From Flavobacteriales bacterium UBA6969 (GTDB lineage Bacteria; Bacteroidota; Bacteroidia; Flavobacteriales_D; Sanyastnellaceae), in contig DJYV01000124.1 in assembly GCA_002448555.1 (NCBI GenBank), positions 1 through 9,508 on the forward strand: a stretch of 9,508 nucleotides of DNA. The letters run 5' to 3'. Position numbers and translations under genes: made by a program. Each line of letters starts with the position of its first letter. The first letter of the stretch is position 1. This document shows, one piece after another, positions 6,981-9,508 of this stretch. The notes beneath the pieces are model-generated. The model was given only the letters and a program-made list of their open reading frames with translations, was not told the DNA's origin and did no database searches.

Positions 6981-7679
6981 ATGGAACAGCGTAAAATCAA
7001 CATTGCAATTGACGGCCATTCTTCAGCCGGCAAGAGCACGATGGCCAAAGCATTGGCCAAGGAGTTGAATTTTGTCTACGTCGACACCGGCGCCATGTAC
7101 CGCGCCGCGACCCTGTTTTGCATCAAGGAACGGTTGGTGGAAGGCAATGAGATTGATTCCAAGAAAATCGACCACGCCGTGGACCGCATGTACGTTGGCT
7201 TCAAGTACAACCCGAAAACGGAACAACCCGAGGTGCACTTGGGCGGAGCGAATGTCGAGGAGGAAATCCGTTCCTTGGAAGTGGCCAAAAAAGTAAGCTT
7301 GGTCGCAGCCATTCCGCGCATTCGCCACAAGCTGGTGGAATTGCAACAGCGCATGGCCGAAACCGGAGGGGTCATCATGGACGGCCGCGACATTGGTACC
7401 GTGGTCATGCCCGACGCAGAATTGAAGTTTTTCATCACGGCCGATCCCCAGGTACGTGCCGCCCGACGCGTTGAGCAACTGAAGGAAACGAATCCCGATG
7501 TGAAATTTGACGACGTGCTGAACAACCTCGTCGAACGCGACCGCATCGATTCGAGCCGAGCGGTGAGCCCTTTGCGCCAAGCCGACGATGCCATCGTTCT
7601 CGACAACAGCCATTTGACCCACGAGGAACAGTTCCAGTTCTTGTTGGTGCATGCGCGCAAAGCGATGGCGAGCGAATGA
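6981..7679 (+). CDS. cmk: Cytidylate kinase
   Basis: CMP/dCMP kinase transfers phosphate from ATP to CMP or dCMP in the cytoplasm, recycling pyrimidine nucleotides for RNA, DNA and CDP-lipid synthesis. The 232-residue length is close to Escherichia coli Cmk (227). The P-loop is GHSSAGKST (12-20), with K18 as the phosphate-binding lysine. DTGAMYRA (35-42) and MDGRDIGTVV (133-142) are signature blocks; R136 and D137 match the CMP-binding Arg-Asp. The lid and substrate-binding arginines lie in ERDRIDSSRAVSPLRQADD, followed by the typical VLDNS. The extra loop from about 63 to 95 is the CMP-binding insertion characteristic of this enzyme. The ATG at 6981 is used; no clear Shine-Dalgarno is visible. 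It follows porQ after 30 bases, and its stop codon overlaps the next gene's start as ATGA, indicating translational coupling. Confidence 0.97.
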   Translation: MEQRKINIAIDGHSSAGKSTMAKALAKELNFVYVDTGAMYRAATLFCIKERLVEGNEIDSKKIDHAVDRMYVGFKYNPKTEQPEVHLGGANVEEEIRSLEVAKKVSLVAAIPRIRHKLVELQQRMAETGGVIMDGRDIGTVVMPDAELKFFITADPQVRAARRVEQLKETNPDVKFDDVLNNLVERDRIDSSRAVSPLRQADDAIVLDNSHLTHEEQFQFLLVHARKAMASE

Positions 7680-9508
7680 GATTGAACCTCATGGCCGCTG
7701 TGCTTGCTAGCACCTTGTTTCAATTTTCCACGCCCTCTTTCGGACAAGCGAAGCTGCCTGATTTTCTCGACGAGCCGCACACGGCCTATGCCGATTCGGT
7801 ATTGGCCACATTGACATTGCGCGAGCAAATCGCTCAATTGCTCATGCCGCCCATTTATGCCCATGCCACGCGGGAGAACTGGGACGAGATGGAGCGCTGG
7901 GTCGAAACGCATCAGTTGGGCGGCGTCATCGCCATGCAAGGCGCACCCGCGCCCTACGCAGAGCGATTGCGGCGATTGCAAGACCGCGCTCAGATTCCAC
8001 TTCTGGTATCCACCGATGCCGAGTGGGGCTTGGGCATGCGCATCGATTCGACGCGTTCTTGGCCACGCGCCTTGACCTTCGGCGCAGCCAATGACACAGC
8101 CCTGACCCGCGCCTTTGGTCGTGAGGTAGGACGGTCGTTACAAGCCTTGGGCATGCACGTCAACTTCGCCCCTGTGGTCGATGTAAACAGCAACCCGGCC
8201 AACCCCGTTATCGGCAGCCGGTCATTTGGAAGCAGCACCGAATTGGCTGGGGTCTTGGGGAGCGCCTACTCCAAGGGCCTTCAAGACGTCGGAGTGCTCG
8301 CCACAGCCAAGCATTTCCCCGGCCACGGCGACACAGATGCCGACTCGCATTATGCCCTGCCCATCATTCGACACGATCGGAGTCGGCTGGATTCCATTGA
8401 ACTCGCTCCTTTCCGAACTATGATTGAGGAAGGCGCGGGCGCTATGATGGCCGCGCACTTGTACATCCCTTCGCTCGACTCTAAACCCAACCAACCCTCC
8501 ACCCTGAGCCGCTCAATCGTTCAAGGGATTTTGCGTGAAGAACTGGGCTTCAGGGGCTTGGTGTTCACCGACGCCATGACCATGAAGGGATTTACGTCGT
8601 TCACTCAAACTTCCACGCCTCACACGGATGCACTGCTCGCTGGAAACGACGTGTTGCTATTCCCGGGTGAACCCGCTGCAACGCTGGATGAGATTGAAGG
8701 ACAAGTCCGAACCGGACGATTGGATTCCGCGCTCATCGCGGAAAAATGCCACCGGGTGTTGGCCGCTAAATCATGGACAAAAGCCGCCCAATTACCGAAA
8801 GGCCATTGGGACAGCAACGCGGCCGAAGCAATGCATCGCCAAGTGATCAGCAAGGCTCTGACGGCCGTCAAAAACGACGCCCCCGGACTTCCTTTCGGTG
8901 CGCATATGCGGCGCGTGGAACAGGTGTTCGTGGGATTCGACCCGGGTGAGATAGAAACCAGCAGCCGGCTCATCCAATCCATCTTGGGCTCCAAGGCTGA
9001 AGTCAACGGTGCCGCTTTGACCAAAGAAGCGTTTGAGTCCGCAGGCATCAGCCAACTGGACGAGGCGTTGGGCAGTGAGCCCGACTGGGTGGTACTGCAC
9101 ATTGGCGGCACGTCGCACCGGGCTGCGAAAGGGCACGGGGTGACGGACGCAGCCATCGACAAGATTGCCAAATGCGCTGCGCAGGCGCACAAGCGCAACG
9201 TACCGTTTGCATTGGTCATCTACGGCAGCCCTTACCTGCTCAATCGCTTGCCTGCGGCCATCGCCTTAAGCGACGCCGTCCTCGTCGCTTACCAGGACGA
9301 CAGCCGCACCGTGGAGGCGGTAGCGAATGCTTTGACTGGTGCAGGCCCAGCAGGCGGTCACTTGCCGGTCGCTACCGAACATTTCCCATTGGGCCATGGA
9401 ATGCCCTGGATGGGACGAATGCGGTTGGGGTTTTCTGCCACACCCATCTCGACGACTGCCGCCATTGACAGCATCGTCTTCGACGCCATTGATGGAGGGG
9501 CCATGCCG
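7676..9508 (+). CDS. GH3 beta-N-acetylhexosaminidase, probably fused to a C-terminal serine beta-lactamase-like domain (right end outside window)
   Basis: The frame starts at 7676, overlapping the cmk stop as ATGA, and remains open for 611 codons to the right edge. Residues 1-24 are a signal peptide (MRLNLMAAVLAS, then TPSFGQ), so the enzyme is exported. Residues about 30-370 are the GH3 TIM barrel: DAEWGLGMR, NFAPVVDVNSNP, IGSRSFG, then KHFPGHGDTDADSH (212-225), in which D223 and H225 form the catalytic acid/base dyad known from NagZ, and FTDAMTMKG with D299 as nucleophile. These predict cleavage of beta-linked GlcNAc, such as peptidoglycan fragments. Residues about 385-580 match the alpha/beta sandwich domain of two-domain GH3 enzymes. 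The last visible residues, IDSIVFDAIDGGAMP, resemble the opening helix of a class C beta-lactamase/serine-hydrolase domain, and Bacteroidota commonly carry this fusion at about 1000 residues. Only about 15 residues of that domain are seen, so the fusion is inferred. Its active-site S-x-x-K is outside the window. Confidence 0.92.
   Translation, partial: MRLNLMAAVLASTLFQFSTPSFGQAKLPDFLDEPHTAYADSVLATLTLREQIAQLLMPPIYAHATRENWDEMERWVETHQLGGVIAMQGAPAPYAERLRRLQDRAQIPLLVSTDAEWGLGMRIDSTRSWPRALTFGAANDTALTRAFGREVGRSLQALGMHVNFAPVVDVNSNPANPVIGSRSFGSSTELAGVLGSAYSKGLQDVGVLATAKHFPGHGDTDADSHYALPIIRHDRSRLDSIELAPFRTMIEEGAGAMMAAHLYIPSLDSKPNQPSTLSRSIVQGILREELGFRGLVFTDAMTMKGFTSFTQTSTPHTDALLAGNDVLLFPGEPAATLDEIEGQVRTGRLDSALIAEKCHRVLAAKSWTKAAQLPKGHWDSNAAEAMHRQVISKALTAVKNDAPGLPFGAHMRRVEQVFVGFDPGEIETSSRLIQSILGSKAEVNGAALTKEAFESAGISQLDEALGSEPDWVVLHIGGTSHRAAKGHGVTDAAIDKIAKCAAQAHKRNVPFALVIYGSPYLLNRLPAAIALSDAVLVAYQDDSRTVEAVANALTGAGPAGGHLPVATEHFPLGHGMPWMGRMRLGFSATPISTTAAIDSIVFDAIDGGAMP

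Noticed and set aside
7076..7981. Minus-strand open frame (301 codons) opposite cmk and the GH3 start
   Set aside because: It spans two confidently identified genes that overlap by ATGA and shows a Ser/Arg/Thr-rich shadow composition with no domain.

Overview
The window reads as a chromosomal segment of a Bacteroidota bacterium, most likely in or near Flavobacteriales. The reasons are a type IX secretion gene (porQ), a choice-of-anchor L surface protein, the Bacteroidota-type alternative GlmU-family protein, a probable GH3/beta-lactamase-type fusion, and promoter-like TTG...TAnn(n)TTTG elements. No RNA genes, insertion sequences, CRISPR arrays or prophage genes were seen. No gene-free stretch exceeds 300 bases.

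Left part (1-2173, all minus strand). In transcription order this holds a MerR-type regulator with a predicted cobalamin-binding sensor module, a repeat-rich 145-base intergenic region, an ECF-type sigma factor, and a secreted choice-of-anchor L protein that runs off the left edge. The regulator carries the W-x9-E-H motif typical of CarH/LitR adenosylcobalamin photoreceptors. With the adjacent ECF sigma gene it resembles a LitR/LitS-like light or B12 switch, but no carotenoid gene is visible. This pair, and the operator-like repeats between its two genes, is the most interesting content of the window.

Middle and right part (2233-9508, all plus strand). A GlmU-family hexapeptide-repeat protein is divergent from the regulator. 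After a 93-base gap with a candidate promoter come lon, porQ, cmk and a GH3 beta-N-acetylhexosaminidase. Gaps in this series are 2 bases, 30 bases and a 4-base ATGA overlap, so they probably form one operon. The last gene is cut by the right edge just where a C-terminal serine beta-lactamase-like domain seems to begin. The operon brings together protein quality control, outer-membrane type IX secretion, pyrimidine nucleotide metabolism and cell-wall glycan turnover.

Base composition shifts across the window. Hand counts give about 41% GC in 841-960 (sigma gene) and about 62-63% in 4621-4680 (lon) and 8101-8160 (GH3 gene).
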